A stretch of DNA of 40,988 nucleotides. Origin: Gammaproteobacteria bacterium. Lineage in GTDB: Bacteria > Pseudomonadota > Gammaproteobacteria > Steroidobacterales > Steroidobacteraceae. The position numbers and the translations under genes are program-made. How positions within the stretch are numbered: the first letter of the stretch is position 1; every line of letters begins with the position of its first letter. Shown piece by piece: positions 1 to 9,427 of the stretch. The DNA is taken from contig VBNH01000114.1 in NCBI GenBank assembly GCA_005878095.1, positions 1-40,988 on the forward strand, read 5' to 3'. Below the pieces are notes generated by a model. That model did no database searches and had not been told where the DNA came from. It was given only the letters and a program-made list of their open reading frames with translations.

Positions 1-79
1 CTGCGGCGTGCGGGGCCGGCGTTGCGGGGGGGTGCGCCCCTGGTGGTGTTGGTAGGCACGTTTGCTCGGTTGATCCCGG
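1..79. other. window edge, no gene assigned
   Basis: This is the sequence downstream of the pilin stop codon. It is G-rich, with a run of seven G followed shortly by CCCC (GGGG, short spacer, CCCC), which could form a weak stem-loop after the pilin gene. I see no supported coding sequence. A neighbouring gene could continue outside the window. Confidence 0.3.
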
Positions 80-526
80 TCACCAGACGCTCGTCGGTGT
101 CTTGGCGCCGGTGTTGTCGAGGGTCAGCGTGTAGTCCCCCGCCTGCGGCGATCCGGCAATCGGGGTGGCGATGATCGCGAAAGTCGGCGGAGTGCCGCCC
201 GGGGCGGCACAGGGGACCGCCGTCCGGCAGATCTGGATGGTGTAGTAGGCGGAGACGTCCGCCGGAACGGTCGTGCCGAGGGTAGCGGTGTCGGGCGCGT
301 AGGCGCGCGCGTCGATGAGGTACTGCTGTTCGCGCTGCGCGATGTCCATCAGCGTGGACTCGGTGTCCCCGCGGCGCGATTTTTTCATGAACGACGCGTA
401 CGAGGGCACGGCGATTGAGACCAGAATGGACACGATGGCGACCGCCACCATGAGCTCGATGAGCGTCATGCCGCGCATGCGGCTGCGCGCTGTGTCTGCC
501 GTGCGGCAAGTTCCAGGCCGGTACAT
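80..526 (-). CDS. pilE: type IV pilin, PilE-like major/minor pilin
   Basis: This 148-residue prepilin would be processed by the PilD peptidase and assembled into a type IV pilus or related filament. The class III signal is clear: residues MRGMTLIEL give a Gly-Met cleavage site with Glu at mature position 5, followed by a hydrophobic helix (AVAIVSILVSIAVPSY) and the usual basic stretch (KKSRRGD). After that comes a PilE-like helix (LMDIAQREQQYLIDARAYA) and a C-terminal disulfide pair candidate (CRTAVPC). The first Met is preferred because GAGG lies 8 nt upstream on the minus strand; this gives a long leader of about 19 residues. The inner Met at residue 17 would give a short leader but has no ribosome site. 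Mature residue 1 is Met instead of the common Phe. PilE is inferred; another minor pilin is possible. Confidence 0.85.
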   Translation of the reverse strand: MYRPGTCRTADTARSRMRGMTLIELMVAVAIVSILVSIAVPSYASFMKKSRRGDTESTLMDIAQREQQYLIDARAYAPDTATLGTTVPADVSAYYTIQICRTAVPCAAPGGTPPTFAIIATPIAGSPQAGDYTLTLDNTGAKTPTSVW

Positions 527-821
527 GTCAGGTTCCTCGCTCCATTACGCGGCGCTATCCCACCGGAATTCACCCCGTTGTTCTGTGCAGCAATCGAGGT
601 CCTTGAGGGGTTCCGATGGACGGTCGAAGCCGACCGACCGGAGGCACCAACACCTGTGCGCGGTGAGCTGAATTTCTCGTGAACTGCGCGCGTTTTTTTC
701 CGAGCGAGTGTGACGGTGTCCCGCTTGGCGACCTCGGCGCCGGACCGCGTTCACGGTTGGCGCGCGCTGTTGCGACGCCGTTACGGTGTCAGCAGGATAT
801 GGTGTGTGTCACGGGATATGT
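527..821. other. intergenic region upstream of pilin gene
   Basis: This 295-nt gap lies between the TgpA stop codon and the pilin start, with both genes on the minus strand. It should hold the pilin promoter, but I found no convincing -35/-10 pair. A perfect 6-bp stem with an AAGC tetraloop (CGGTCG/CGACCG) lies at 621-636 and would be in the pilin leader transcript. A run of seven T at about 692-698 reads as A on the gene strand. No supported coding sequence was found. Confidence 0.4.
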
Positions 822-2834
822 TCACTGACGCCCGCCGACGGCGCGGGACAGCGACAGCCGCGCAACCGCCCGCCGGAACTCCTCGATGTCCTGCGCCCGG
901 CTGGCGGGCGCCGCAGGCCCGTAGCGCAGCTGCGCGTAGCGCGCCAGCAGCGCGTGGACGCTGTCCTTGAGGTCCGGGCGGTGCGTGGTCACCGTCGCGG
1001 CGAAGCTCAACGGACCCTGGTGCGGGGCGCGCGGCGGACCGATGCGCGCGAGCTTGTGGCACAGGCGCGCGTAGGCGCGCGCCAGCGCATCGGGCGGGGC
1101 GGGGCGGGCGCTGCGGCCGATGTGCCAGGCGATGAACGCGAGCCACCCGAGCAGCGCGAGCGTGAAGGCCCACCCGAGGTAACGGACGTCGGGCGAACGG
1201 ATACCGAAGCGGCCGAGCAGATCGAGCTGTGCGGAATAGTCGAACTTCACGACGTGATCGCTCCACCAGGCGTTGGCGGCATCCCAACGCTGCAGCAGAC
1301 CCGTGAGCCAGGCGGAGCCGCGCAGCAGCCGTGCGCGTGTCGCCAGCGCATCGGGCAGCAGGTCGAAAACTCCGCGGCGCAGCCGCTCGGGAGCGACCAC
1401 CGCGGTCGGATCGATGCGGGTCCAGCCGCGGCCTTCCAGCCAGACTTCCGCCCACGCGTGGGCGTCCGATTGGCGCACCACGAAGTAGCCGCCGATCGGA
1501 TTCCATTCCCCGCCGAGATAGCCGGTCACCACGCGCGCCGGGACGTGCGCGGCGCGCATCAGCGTGACGAACGCGGAGGCGTAGTGGCCACAGAAGCCCG
1601 CGCGCGTGTCGAACACGAAGTCGTCCACCGCATCGGCGCCCAGGGCTTCCGGTGTGAGCGTGTACACGAAGCCGCCGGTGCGCAGGTAATCGAGAATCGC
1701 CTGCACGAAGTCCGCATCCGAGCCGGCGCGCTGGCGCAGCGTCTGCGCCAGCCCGACCGAGCGCGGATTGGCTCCCGGCGGCAGGGCCGTGTCCTGCTGG
1801 CGGCCGAAAGCGCCGAGGGGCTCCAGGGCGCGCGTGTGGGTGTACGAGAGGACGTCGAAACTGATCGGCTCGGTGAGCGGCTCGGCGCCGAGCAGCTGGT
1901 TGTCATACGTGAGCAGCACGTTGGTGTCGGGGGATTGCGCGGGCGTGTCGAGCGCGAACCACCAGCGCTGCCGGGTGGGTTCCAGCGCTACACGGTAGCG
2001 GTAGGGCGTGCCCAGATACTGCAGGCGCTGGCGCAGGTGGAACACCCCGGAGGTGCGCCGCCAGGTGTGGCCGTCGAAGTCGTGCAGCACCGGACCGCGC
2101 CAGTAGAGCTCCTCCGCCGGCGGCGCGCGAGCGGCGAACTGCACGCGGAAGGCGGGGTCGTAGTCGGCGACCAGTTTCACGATGCTGCCGGGACTCATGG
2201 AGTCGGACAGTCCCGTCAGCGCCTCGCCCCCACGGGGGATCGCCCAGAAGGCGCCCGGCAGGCGCGGAAAGAACAGGAACAGCGCCACCGCCAGCGGCAA
2301 AGCGAGCAGCAGCGCCCGCCCCGCGAGCTGCAGCGCCGCGCGAGCGCCGAAGCCTGCGGAAGCGACCACGGCGAGCGCGCTGCAGCACAACCACGCCTGC
2401 AGCGCGTACAGCGGCAGGCGCGCGAGGCTCTGCCGGTCGAGGCACGCCGCGAGCAGCAGAAACAGCCCCGCGCCCACCATGACGAGCTGGTCGCGGCGCG
2501 CGCGCGTCTCGAGGAGCTTCAATGTGGACATCAGCATGAGCAGCGCGGTGCCGGCAGCGAGTCCGTTGAGAGTGTGAAATCTCCACAGCACCACCGCCAC
2601 CACCGCCAGCGCGAGCAACGCGCGCGCCACGGTACCCGGAAGCCGCGCGCCGCTGCGCTCGGTGGTGAGGCGCCAGGCAATGAGCAGCAACGCCGTGGCC
2701 GGCGTCCAGGCCGGCACACGATCGCAGTTCAACAGCACGCCGCCCGCGAACGCCGCGCACGCCCACGCGAGCGGCCGCAGCGCCTCGCGGTCAGCCGGGG
2801 GCGCCGGTGCCGCCGCCATGGCCAGCTCCGTCAT
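822..2834 (-). CDS. tgpA: TgpA-type DUF3488 / transglutaminase-like membrane protein
   Basis: This 670-residue inner-membrane protein matches the TgpA architecture: about six hydrophobic segments in the first 190 residues, a large periplasmic region with a transglutaminase fold, one further membrane helix near residues 545-565, and a C-terminal cytoplasmic tail. The papain-like triad is visible as Cys415 (RAGFCGHYAS), His459 (SDAHAWAEVW) and Asp475 (GWTRIDPTA). The start chosen is ATG at 2834 (MTELAM), inside the end of the DUF58 gene, giving a 44-nt overlap; the longer open frame upstream is only a shadow of that gene. MoxR, DUF58 and TgpA commonly occur together, and Pseudomonas TgpA is reported as essential. 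The substrate is unknown. Confidence 0.9.
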   Translation of the reverse strand: MTELAMAAAPAPPADREALRPLAWACAAFAGGVLLNCDRVPAWTPATALLLIAWRLTTERSGARLPGTVARALLALAVVAVVLWRFHTLNGLAAGTALLMLMSTLKLLETRARRDQLVMVGAGLFLLLAACLDRQSLARLPLYALQAWLCCSALAVVASAGFGARAALQLAGRALLLALPLAVALFLFFPRLPGAFWAIPRGGEALTGLSDSMSPGSIVKLVADYDPAFRVQFAARAPPAEELYWRGPVLHDFDGHTWRRTSGVFHLRQRLQYLGTPYRYRVALEPTRQRWWFALDTPAQSPDTNVLLTYDNQLLGAEPLTEPISFDVLSYTHTRALEPLGAFGRQQDTALPPGANPRSVGLAQTLRQRAGSDADFVQAILDYLRTGGFVYTLTPEALGADAVDDFVFDTRAGFCGHYASAFVTLMRAAHVPARVVTGYLGGEWNPIGGYFVVRQSDAHAWAEVWLEGRGWTRIDPTAVVAPERLRRGVFDLLPDALATRARLLRGSAWLTGLLQRWDAANAWWSDHVVKFDYSAQLDLLGRFGIRSPDVRYLGWAFTLALLGWLAFIAWHIGRSARPAPPDALARAYARLCHKLARIGPPRAPHQGPLSFAATVTTHRPDLKDSVHALLARYAQLRYGPAAPASRAQDIEEFRRAVARLSLSRAVGGRQ

Positions 2835-3801
2835 CGCTGCCAAACACCGCAAGCGCCGCCAGACACCGATGCCGGTGCTCGGGGCCGCGGTCCGGCGGCA
2901 GCAGCACCCCGGGAAGCGCCACGCCATAGCGCTCGCCGTGCGCCTCGGCCTCGACCACCCAACGCGCCAGCTGCGAGAGGCGCGCCTCGGTATCCGGATC
3001 GGTAAGTTGTGTGAAGTCGAACAGGCGCAACTCCGATCCCGCCGGGCGGTACTCCTTGACCAGCAGCGGCGCCTCGCGCGCGTAGGCCTTCCAGTCGACC
3101 TGGCGCGGCGAGTCCCCGTCGCGAAACGGCCGCAGCCCCAGCCACTCGTCCGCGTCCGAGCCGCCGCGCGGGCGCGCGCCGGTCTTGTGCCCGCTGTGTG
3201 CGGGCATCGGCAGCGAGCCATGCGGCCGGGGATAGACCATCATCTCGATCGGCGTGTGCACCCAGGTCCAGGCGCGGAACAGACCGAAGGGATGCACGGT
3301 GGCGAGGCGCAGCCGCTCGATGCGTACGAGGCCGCGCGCGGGGGCGGGCAGCGGCAGCTCGAGCTGCTGGCGCTCGTGGGCCGGCAGATCCGCGGCGACC
3401 GCCGCCAGCTCCGGCATGGCGGCTTCCACCTGCGCCCGGGCGAGGCTCGCCGGGTTGGCGAGCGTGAGGTGCACGGCGCCGGTGGTGCGTGCGAACACCG
3501 CCGGGGCGTGGGCTGCGATCACAGCGATCCCGAGCAGGTTGCGGTGGCACTGCTGCATCGCTACCAGCGCAAACGCGGCGAGCAGAAACGTCAGGAACAG
3601 GGCGAGGCTGTTGCCGTAGTTGAGTCCGGCGAGCAGCATGAGGAACAGCAGCATCCCGAACGCCACTCCGGCGCCGGTCGGCAGGATATAGAGCCGGCGG
3701 CGCTCGAGCCTGACCGGCAGGACATCCGGGCCCTGGCGGCGGCGCATCCAATCGTGCACGCGTGCGCGCACCAGAGCCGGCAGCGGCGCGAGAGTCGGCA
3801 C
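2791..3801 (-). CDS. DUF58 domain protein (MoxR partner)
   Basis: This 336-residue protein has two adjacent hydrophobic helices (about residues 40-85) followed by a soluble region with the DUF58 signature (LRPFRDGDSPRQVDWKAYAR, then LVKEYR). DUF58 proteins accompany MoxR AAA ATPases and often carry a von Willebrand A-like fold; a chaperone-type role is inferred for the family. The GTG at 3801 is preferred as start because it directly follows the MoxR stop (TAAG then GTG) and yields a normal family length. The open frame extends upstream, but that part is antisense-like MoxR sequence. The start is the least certain part, and a Met at residue 19 is an alternative. Confidence 0.85.
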   Translation of the reverse strand: MPTLAPLPALVRARVHDWMRRRQGPDVLPVRLERRRLYILPTGAGVAFGMLLFLMLLAGLNYGNSLALFLTFLLAAFALVAMQQCHRNLLGIAVIAAHAPAVFARTTGAVHLTLANPASLARAQVEAAMPELAAVAADLPAHERQQLELPLPAPARGLVRIERLRLATVHPFGLFRAWTWVHTPIEMMVYPRPHGSLPMPAHSGHKTGARPRGGSDADEWLGLRPFRDGDSPRQVDWKAYAREAPLLVKEYRPAGSELRLFDFTQLTDPDTEARLSQLARWVVEAEAHGERYGVALPGVLLPPDRGPEHRHRCLAALAVFGSDDGAGHGGGTGAPG

Positions 3802-3802
3802 C

Positions 3803-4750
3803 TTAGGGCGGCACCGGCACTGCCCGGATGAATTCGCGGGCGAGCGCGTCACCGTCGCCCCCGCCTGTGGGATCGCGCCGCTCGAGCCGGTGCGCGACCA
3901 CCGCCGGCAGCACGGCCTGCACGTCCTCGGGCAGCACCGCCGGGCGGCCCGCCAGGTAGGACCATGCCTGCGCGGCACGCAGCAGACCCTGGCCGGCGCG
4001 CGGCGAGAGTCCGATCTTCAGATCCGAGCGCTCGCGGGTGCGCGCGATCAGCGCCTGGGTGTAATCGAGCAGGGCATCGGCGACGTGCACGGCGCGCACC
4101 GCGCGCTGCACGCGCAGCACGGCCGCGGCGGACAGCGCCGGCGCCATGCGCGACAGCAGCTCGCGGCGCTCCCCGCCGCGCAGCAGCTCGCGCTCGTGCG
4201 CGACGTCGGGATATCCGAGCGTCACCCGCATGAGGAAGCGGTCGAGCTGCGATTCGGGCAGGGCGTAGGTGCCGAGCTGCTCGTGCGGATTCTGGGTGGC
4301 GACCACGAAGAACGGCTCGGGCAGCGGGTAGGTGGTGCCGTCGGCGCTCACCTGGCGTTCCTCCATCGCTTCCAGCAGCGCGCTTTGCGTGCGGGGGCTG
4401 GCGCGGTTCACCTCGTCCGCGAGCAGCAGCTGGGTGAAGATCGGACCCTGGCGGAAGTTGAATCGCTGGCTGGCGCGATCGAAGATCGACACGCCGATGA
4501 TGTCCGCCGGCAGCAGATCGCTGGTGAACTGCACACGCTGCCAGGCGAGTCCCAGCACGTGGGCGAGCGCGTGCGCGAGTGTGGTCTTGCCCACTCCCGG
4601 CACGTCCTCGATCAACAGGTGCCCGCGTGCCAGCAGGCACGCGAGACACAGGCGGATCTGCTCGGGCTTGCCCAGAATGACGGTCTCGAGCGCGCCGAGC
4701 ACGGTCACAAGGGTCGCGGCGTCGGAATCGCCTGCGCTGACGGCGTTCAC
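3803..4750 (-). CDS. MoxR-family AAA+ ATPase
   Basis: This 315-residue AAA_3/MoxR ATPase has Walker A at residues 50-57 (VPGVGKTT), Walker B at 108-113 (LLLADE, Asp112/Glu113), sensor I (VVATQNP) and a C-terminal lid region. Family members act as chaperones that mature or insert cofactors into partner complexes, usually with DUF58 and TgpA-like partners, as encoded here directly downstream. The start is GTG at 4750, which overlaps the valS stop as GTGA, indicating translational coupling to valS. No missing catalytic residues were noticed. Confidence 0.92.
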   Translation of the reverse strand: MNAVSAGDSDAATLVTVLGALETVILGKPEQIRLCLACLLARGHLLIEDVPGVGKTTLAHALAHVLGLAWQRVQFTSDLLPADIIGVSIFDRASQRFNFRQGPIFTQLLLADEVNRASPRTQSALLEAMEERQVSADGTTYPLPEPFFVVATQNPHEQLGTYALPESQLDRFLMRVTLGYPDVAHERELLRGGERRELLSRMAPALSAAAVLRVQRAVRAVHVADALLDYTQALIARTRERSDLKIGLSPRAGQGLLRAAQAWSYLAGRPAVLPEDVQAVLPAVVAHRLERRDPTGGGDGDALAREFIRAVPVPP

Positions 4751-7572
4751 AGCAGTGCCCGCACCCGCTCGAGCTGCGAGCTCAAGCCGCTGGCGGTGCG
4801 CTCGAGCTCCGCGGCGCGCTCGCGCTCGAGGCTCACCACCGCGCTCGGCGCGTTGCGCACGAAGCTGTCGTTGGCGAGCCGCGCCTGCACCTTGACGAGA
4901 TCGTCGCGGGTCTTGGCGAGGAGCCTGCCGAGGCGCTCGGCTTCCGCCCCGGCATCGATGAGACCGGCCATGGGCACCAGAACCGTGAGTGTGCCGACCG
5001 GCGCCGCCGCAGACGGCGGCGCACGCTCACCCGCGTCCAGCACCCGGATGCTCGCCAGGCCCGCCAGGCGCTCGAGCCAGGCGCGGTGGCGCTCGCTCAA
5101 GGCGCGATCCTGGGAGCTGGCGTCCTGCAGCAACACCGGGATGCGCTTTCCCGGGGCGATGTTCATCTCGCCGCGGATCTGGCGCACGCCGAGCACGACC
5201 GCCTGGATCCAGGTCGTCTCGCGCTCGGCCTGCTCGTCGCCCGGGAAGTCGGCGGGGGCCGGGTAGGGCTGCAGCATGACGCTCTCGCCGGCCACCCCGG
5301 CAAGCGGTGCGACGCGCTGCCAGATCTCCTCGGTAATGAACGGCATCAGCGGATGCAGCGCGCGCTGTAGTGCCTCGAGCACCTGCGCCAGCGTGCGCTG
5401 CGTGCCGCGCCGCGCCGCCGCGCTGGTGGCCTCGGACTGCAGGGCCGGTTTCGCCAGCTCCAGATACCAGTCGCAAAAGTCGTACCAGGTGAATTCGTAC
5501 AGGGCGCCGGCCGCGTAATCGAAGCGGTAGTCGGCGAGCGCGTTCTCGACCGCCTCGAGCGTGCGGCCGAAGCGCGCACGGATCCAGCGGTCGGCGACCG
5601 ACAGCTCGACCGGCGCGCCGGCCGCGGGCACGCCGGCCGCGGGCACGCCAACCGCGGGCACGCCAACCGCGGGCACGCCAACCGCGGGCGCGCCCTCCCC
5701 GAGGGTCATGGTGACGAAGCGCGCCGCATTCCACAGCTTGTTGCAGAACTTGCTGTAGCCCCCGACCCGCGCCAGGTCGAAGCTGATGTCGCGACTCGGG
5801 GAGGCGAGGGCGGCGAAGGTGAAGCGCAGCGCGTCGGTTCCGTGGGGCGCGATACCGGCCGGGTACTGCTTGCGGGTCGCGCGCTCGATCGCCGGCGCCA
5901 GCTGCGGCTGCATGAGCCCGGTGGTGCGCTTCGCCACCAGGTCCTCGAGCGAGATGCCATCGGCGATGTCGAGCGGATCGATCACGTTGCCCTTGGACTT
6001 GGACATCTTCTCGCCGTGCTCATCGCGGATGAGCCCGGTGATGTAGACCTCGCGGAACGGCACGTCCTGCATGAACTTCAGTCCCATCATCATCATGCGC
6101 GCGACCCAGAAGAAGATGATGTCGAAGCCGGTGACCAGGACGTCTCCCGGGTAGAAGCGCTCGAGCGCGGCGGTGCGGTCGGGCCAGCCGAGGGTCGAGA
6201 ACGGCCACAAGGCCGAAGAGAACCAGGTATCGAGCACATCCTCGTCCTGGCGCAGGGCGACGCCCGCGGCGATGCGGTGCTGCGCGCGCACCTCGGCTTC
6301 GTCGCGGCCGACGTAGACGTTGTTATCGCCGTCGTACCACGCCGGGATGCGATGCCCCCACCACAGCTGCCGGCTCACGCACCAGTCCTTGATGTTGCGC
6401 ATCCATTCGAAATAGGTGCGCGCCCAGTTCTCCGGCACGAAGCGGGTGCGACCCTGCTCCACGGCCGCGATGGCCGGCGCGGCGAGTGAGGCGATCTTCA
6501 CGTACCACTGGTCGGTGAGATAAGGCTCGAGCACCGCGCCGCTGCGATCGCCGCGCGGCACTACCAGCCGGTGCTTCTCGACGCGCTCGATGAGTCCGGC
6601 GGCCTCGAGTTCCGCCAGGACGCGCTTGCGGGCCTCGAAGCGCTCGAGCCCGCGGAAACGCTGCGGCACGGTGTCGGCGAGCGTGGCGCGCGGCGTGAAG
6701 ATGTTGATCAGCGCCAGGTGGTGGCGCTGGCCGATGTCGTAGTCGTTGAAATCGTGCGCCGGTGTGACCTTGAGGCAGCCGGTGCCGAAGGCCGGATCGA
6801 CGTAGCCGTCGGCGATGATGGGGACGGCGCGGTCCGCGAGCGGCACGCGCACCTGTTTGCCGATGAATTCCTGGTAGCGCGGATCCTGCGGGTGTACCGC
6901 CACCGCGGCGTCGCCGAGTATGGTCTCCGGGCGCGTGGTCGCCACCACCAGCTCGCCCGCGCCGCCCTCGAGCGGGTAGCGCACGTGCCACAGCTGCCCA
7001 TCCTCCTCCTGCGCCTGCACCTCCAGGTCCGAGAGCGCCGTGAGCAGCACCGGATCCCAGTTGACCAGGCGCTTGCCGCGGTAGATCAACCCTTCAGCGT
7101 GCAGCCGCACGAACACCTCGGTCACTGCGCGCGACAGCCCCGGGTCCATGGTGAAGCGCTCGCGCGACCAGTCGACCGAATCTCCCAGGCGCCGCATCTG
7201 GGCGCTGATGGCGCCGCCGGACTGCTCCTTCCACTGCCACACGCGCTCGAGGAAGGCCTCACGGGTAAGGTCGGTGCGCTTCACGCCCTGGGCGTTCAGC
7301 TGCCGCTCGACCACCATCTGCGTGGCGATGCCCGCGTGGTCGGTCCCGGGCTGCCACAGGGCATCGCGGCCGCGCATGCGCTCATAACGGGTGAGCGCGT
7401 CCATGAGCGTGTGCTGGAAGGCATGCCCCATGTGCAGCGTGCCGGTCACGTTCGGCGGCGGAATCATGATGCAATAGGGAGCGCCCCGGCCGCTGGGCGC
7501 GAACCAGGCGTGCGACTCCCAGCGCTCGTAGATACGCCGCTCGATGGCCTGCGGCGCGTACACCTTTTCCAT
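4747..7572 (-). CDS. valS: valyl-tRNA synthetase
   Basis: This 941-residue class I aminoacyl-tRNA synthetase charges tRNA-Val in the cytoplasm. The HIGH motif is at residues 47-50 (HMGH, preceded by PPPNVTGTL), KMSKS is at 522-526, and the editing domain lies between them (for example [10 protein letters not shown] and [12 protein letters not shown]). The anticodon-binding helical domain ([13 protein letters not shown]) and a C-terminal Val-tRNA arm coiled coil ([15 protein letters not shown] onward) are complete. Unusual is a 15-nt in-frame tandem repeat adding a Val/Ala/Gly/Pro-rich insert between the catalytic core and the anticodon domain. ATG at 7572 fits the family. A TATAAT box lies 34 nt upstream. 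The gene leads the moxR-DUF58-tgpA series. Confidence 0.97.
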   Translation of the reverse strand: MEKVYAPQAIERRIYERWESHAWFAPSGRGAPYCIMIPPPNVTGTLHMGHAFQHTLMDALTRYERMRGRDALWQPGTDHAGIATQMVVERQLNAQGVKRTDLTREAFLERVWQWKEQSGGAISAQMRRLGDSVDWSRERFTMDPGLSRAVTEVFVRLHAEGLIYRGKRLVNWDPVLLTALSDLEVQAQEEDGQLWHVRYPLEGGAGELVVATTRPETILGDAAVAVHPQDPRYQEFIGKQVRVPLADRAVPIIADGYVDPAFGTGCLKVTPAHDFNDYDIGQRHHLALINIFTPRATLADTVPQRFRGLERFEARKRVLAELEAAGLIERVEKHRLVVPRGDRSGAVLEPYLTDQWYVKIASLAAPAIAAVEQGRTRFVPENWARTYFEWMRNIKDWCVSRQLWWGHRIPAWYDGDNNVYVGRDEAEVRAQHRIAAGVALRQDEDVLDTWFSSALWPFSTLGWPDRTAALERFYPGDVLVTGFDIIFFWVARMMMMGLKFMQDVPFREVYITGLIRDEHGEKMSKSKGNVIDPLDIADGISLEDLVAKRTTGLMQPQLAPAIERATRKQYPAGIAPHGTDALRFTFAALASPSRDISFDLARVGGYSKFCNKLWNAARFVTMTLGEGAPAVGVPAVGVPAVGVPAAGVPAAGAPVELSVADRWIRARFGRTLEAVENALADYRFDYAAGALYEFTWYDFCDWYLELAKPALQSEATSAAARRGTQRTLAQVLEALQRALHPLMPFITEEIWQRVAPLAGVAGESVMLQPYPAPADFPGDEQAERETTWIQAVVLGVRQIRGEMNIAPGKRIPVLLQDASSQDRALSERHRAWLERLAGLASIRVLDAGERAPPSAAAPVGTLTVLVPMAGLIDAGAEAERLGRLLAKTRDDLVKVQARLANDSFVRNAPSAVVSLERERAAELERTASGLSSQLERVRALL
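5616..5690 (-). repeat. 15-nt tandem repeat inside valS (five copies)
   Basis: There are five head-to-tail copies of a 15-nt unit. On the plus strand two copies read CGCCGGCCGCGGGCA and the next three CGCCAACCGCGGGCA, the last ending in G. A partial CGCC follows. Because the unit is a multiple of three, it encodes repeated Pro-Ala-Val/Ala-Gly-Val pentapeptides without breaking the valS frame. The insert sits after FVTMTLGEG and before [10 protein letters not shown], where E. coli ValS has a short linker. Confidence 0.95.
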
Positions 7573-7606
7573 TTACGGTCTTGAGATCCCGCGGCAACGT
7601 CCGGGG

Positions 7607-7612
7607 ATTATA
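7607..7612 (-). promoter_or_regulatory. candidate -10 box of valS
   Basis: A perfect TATAAT reads on the minus strand, with its 3' end 34 nt before the valS ATG. The hexamer at the 17-nt spacing (CAGGGC) is a poor -35 match, so the call rests on the -10 alone. If real, valS has its own promoter separate from pepA. Confidence 0.45.
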
Positions 7613-7682
7613 GCGGCTCGGGCCGCGCCGCCCTGCCGCGGCTGCCGCGCCGCCAGTGCCGCCGGGAGTTATGTGACGTGGC

Positions 7683-7702
7683 GGCGCCGGCGCGTCGGCG
7701 CC
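7683..7702. terminator. GC-rich inverted repeat downstream of pepA
   Basis: GGCGCC occurs twice, 8 nt apart, and can form a strong stem-loop between the pepA stop and the valS promoter. No T run follows on either strand, so an intrinsic terminator is only possible, not shown. The whole 191-nt pepA-valS gap contains no holC-like reading frame. Confidence 0.25.
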
Positions 7703-7763
7703 CGTCGCGGGCGGCAGAAGCGCACGTGGCGCTGTTTGCGGTCGTGGCTGGCGCCGTGACGGG

Positions 7764-9251
7764 TCAACGAGCCGCGCGCTGCAGCAGGAAGTCCGCGAGC
7801 AGCGGCGTCGGCCGGCCCGTACTGCCCTTCTGCGCACCGCCCTGGTAGGCGGTGCCCGCGACGTCGAGGTGCGCCCATGTGAGTCCCTGGGTGAATTTGC
7901 TCAGGAAAGTCGCGGCGGTGATTGCGCCGCCGTCACGCCCGCCGACATTGGCAAAGTCCGCGAAGTTGCTCTTGAGCGCTTCCGCGTATTCCTCGGTCAG
8001 CGGCAATTGCCAGCAGCGATCGTCCGCGCGTATCCCCGCCTCCAGCAGCTCGCGCACCAGCGGCTCGTCGTTCCCCATGACACCGGAATGATGATGCCCC
8101 AGGGCGATGACGCAAGCGCCGGTCAGCGTGGCGACGTCGATCACCGCTTGCGGGTGGAAGCGGCGCGCGTAGTGCAGAGCGTCGCACAGAATGAGCCGCC
8201 CTTCGGCATCGGTGTTGAGAATCTCCACCGTCTGTCCGGAAGCGCTGGTGGCGATGTCCCCCGGCTTGACCGCCCTGCCGCCCGGCATGTTCTCCACCGC
8301 CCCGATCAGCCCGACCAGGTGCAGCGGCAGGCGCAGCGATGCGGCGAAGGTGAGGGCGGCGATCACCGCCGCCGCGCCGCTCATGTCGAACTTCATCTCA
8401 TCCATGCCGGGCGGATCCTTCAGCGAGATGCCGCCGCTGTCGAAAGTAACGCCCTTGCCGACCAGCACGATCGGCGGCTGCGCCTTGCGGGTACCGCGGT
8501 GCTCCAGCACGATGAAACGCGGCGCCTGATGGCTGCCCTGCGCAACTGCGAGCAGGCACCCCATCTTCTCGCGCCGCATGGCGGCGGCATCGAGCACCCG
8601 CACGCTGAGCGAGGCAGAGCGCTTGGCGAGCGCACGCGCCTGCTCGGCGAGAAACGTCGGCGTGCAGACGTTGGCGGGGAGATTCGCCAGATCACGCTGC
8701 ACCTGGGCGGCGGCGGCCACCGCCGCGCCATGTGCCAGGCCGCGCTCGGCGGCGGCGGCCTTGCGCACCGGGCCGGCCAGCACCCTGGCGAGGGCGGGCG
8801 CGGGCGCTTTCTTGCCGGTCTTCAGGTCATTGACCCGATACAGCGCAGCGCCGGTGAGTTCCGCGACCGCCCGGCCGAAATAGTAGTCATCCAGCTGGCT
8901 CGCTTCGGGGCGGTCGATGGCGACCGCACAGCTGGCGATGCGCGTGCGCGCCAGCGCCGCCGCCGCGGCCGCCCAGGCCTTGCGCCAGCTCCTGCGGTGA
9001 TAGCTCTTCTTCGCCCCCAGCCCGGTGAGCAGCACGCGCGAGGCCTTGATGCCGGGCAGCTCGGCAACGAGCAGCGTGTCGCCCGCGCGGCCGGCGAAGT
9101 CGCCACGCTCGAGCAGAGCCTTGAGCCGGCCCGCGCAGGCCGTATCCACGCCGCGCGCCTCGCCGCTGAGCTCTGCCTCCTCGAACACGCCGAGGACCAG
9201 GCAATCCACGCCGAGTGTCGCCAAGCCCTTCGTCCAGACCCCGAATTCCAT
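7764..9251 (-). CDS. pepA: cytosol (leucyl) aminopeptidase, M17
   Basis: This 495-residue M17 di-zinc aminopeptidase removes N-terminal residues from peptides and, in enterobacteria, also acts as a DNA-binding factor. Metal and active-site residues are visible: VGKGVTFDSGG (Lys266, Asp271), the second lysine in ISLK (Lys278), FDMSGAAAV (Asp289) and NTDAEGRL (Asp348, Glu350, Arg352). The N-terminal domain is complete. The start is ATG at 9251 because GAGGGG lies 7 nt upstream; the farther GTG is part of that ribosome site. It is divergent from lptF, a common arrangement in proteobacteria. Confidence 0.95.
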   Translation of the reverse strand: MEFGVWTKGLATLGVDCLVLGVFEEAELSGEARGVDTACAGRLKALLERGDFAGRAGDTLLVAELPGIKASRVLLTGLGAKKSYHRRSWRKAWAAAAAALARTRIASCAVAIDRPEASQLDDYYFGRAVAELTGAALYRVNDLKTGKKAPAPALARVLAGPVRKAAAAERGLAHGAAVAAAAQVQRDLANLPANVCTPTFLAEQARALAKRSASLSVRVLDAAAMRREKMGCLLAVAQGSHQAPRFIVLEHRGTRKAQPPIVLVGKGVTFDSGGISLKDPPGMDEMKFDMSGAAAVIAALTFAASLRLPLHLVGLIGAVENMPGGRAVKPGDIATSASGQTVEILNTDAEGRLILCDALHYARRFHPQAVIDVATLTGACVIALGHHHSGVMGNDEPLVRELLEAGIRADDRCWQLPLTEEYAEALKSNFADFANVGGRDGGAITAATFLSKFTQGLTWAHLDVAGTAYQGGAQKGSTGRPTPLLADFLLQRAAR

Positions 9252-9427
9252 GCCATATCCCCTCACCGTTGAGCCGCGCGTACGTTACGATTCACCTTGA
9301 GTCGCGCCTCGTGAGTGCCTCGCTCCGTTTGGTGCTTTATTGAACGCGTGAGGCGCCGCCACGGCTGCAAGCGAGACCAGTGTAACTCAAGAGCCCGCGG
9401 GGTTTGCGGTAGGGGGCGAGTAGTTCG
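9252..9427. promoter_or_regulatory. divergent pepA / lptF intergenic region
   Basis: This 176-nt region must hold the promoters for pepA (minus) and lptFG (plus). I see the pepA Shine-Dalgarno (GAGGGG) and an AGGGGGCGAG stretch 7-8 nt before the TTG start of lptF. I could not identify convincing -35/-10 pairs on either strand. No gene is present. Confidence 0.4.

Noticed and set aside
786-3005. 739-codon open frame on the plus strand
   Set aside because: It is antisense to the clearly recognisable TgpA gene and reads as low-complexity Arg/Gln/Ala/Gly sequence; long shadow frames are expected at this GC content.
5616-5690. CRISPR-like or mobile repeat
   Set aside because: Units are contiguous without spacers and lie in frame within valS, so this is a coding tandem repeat.
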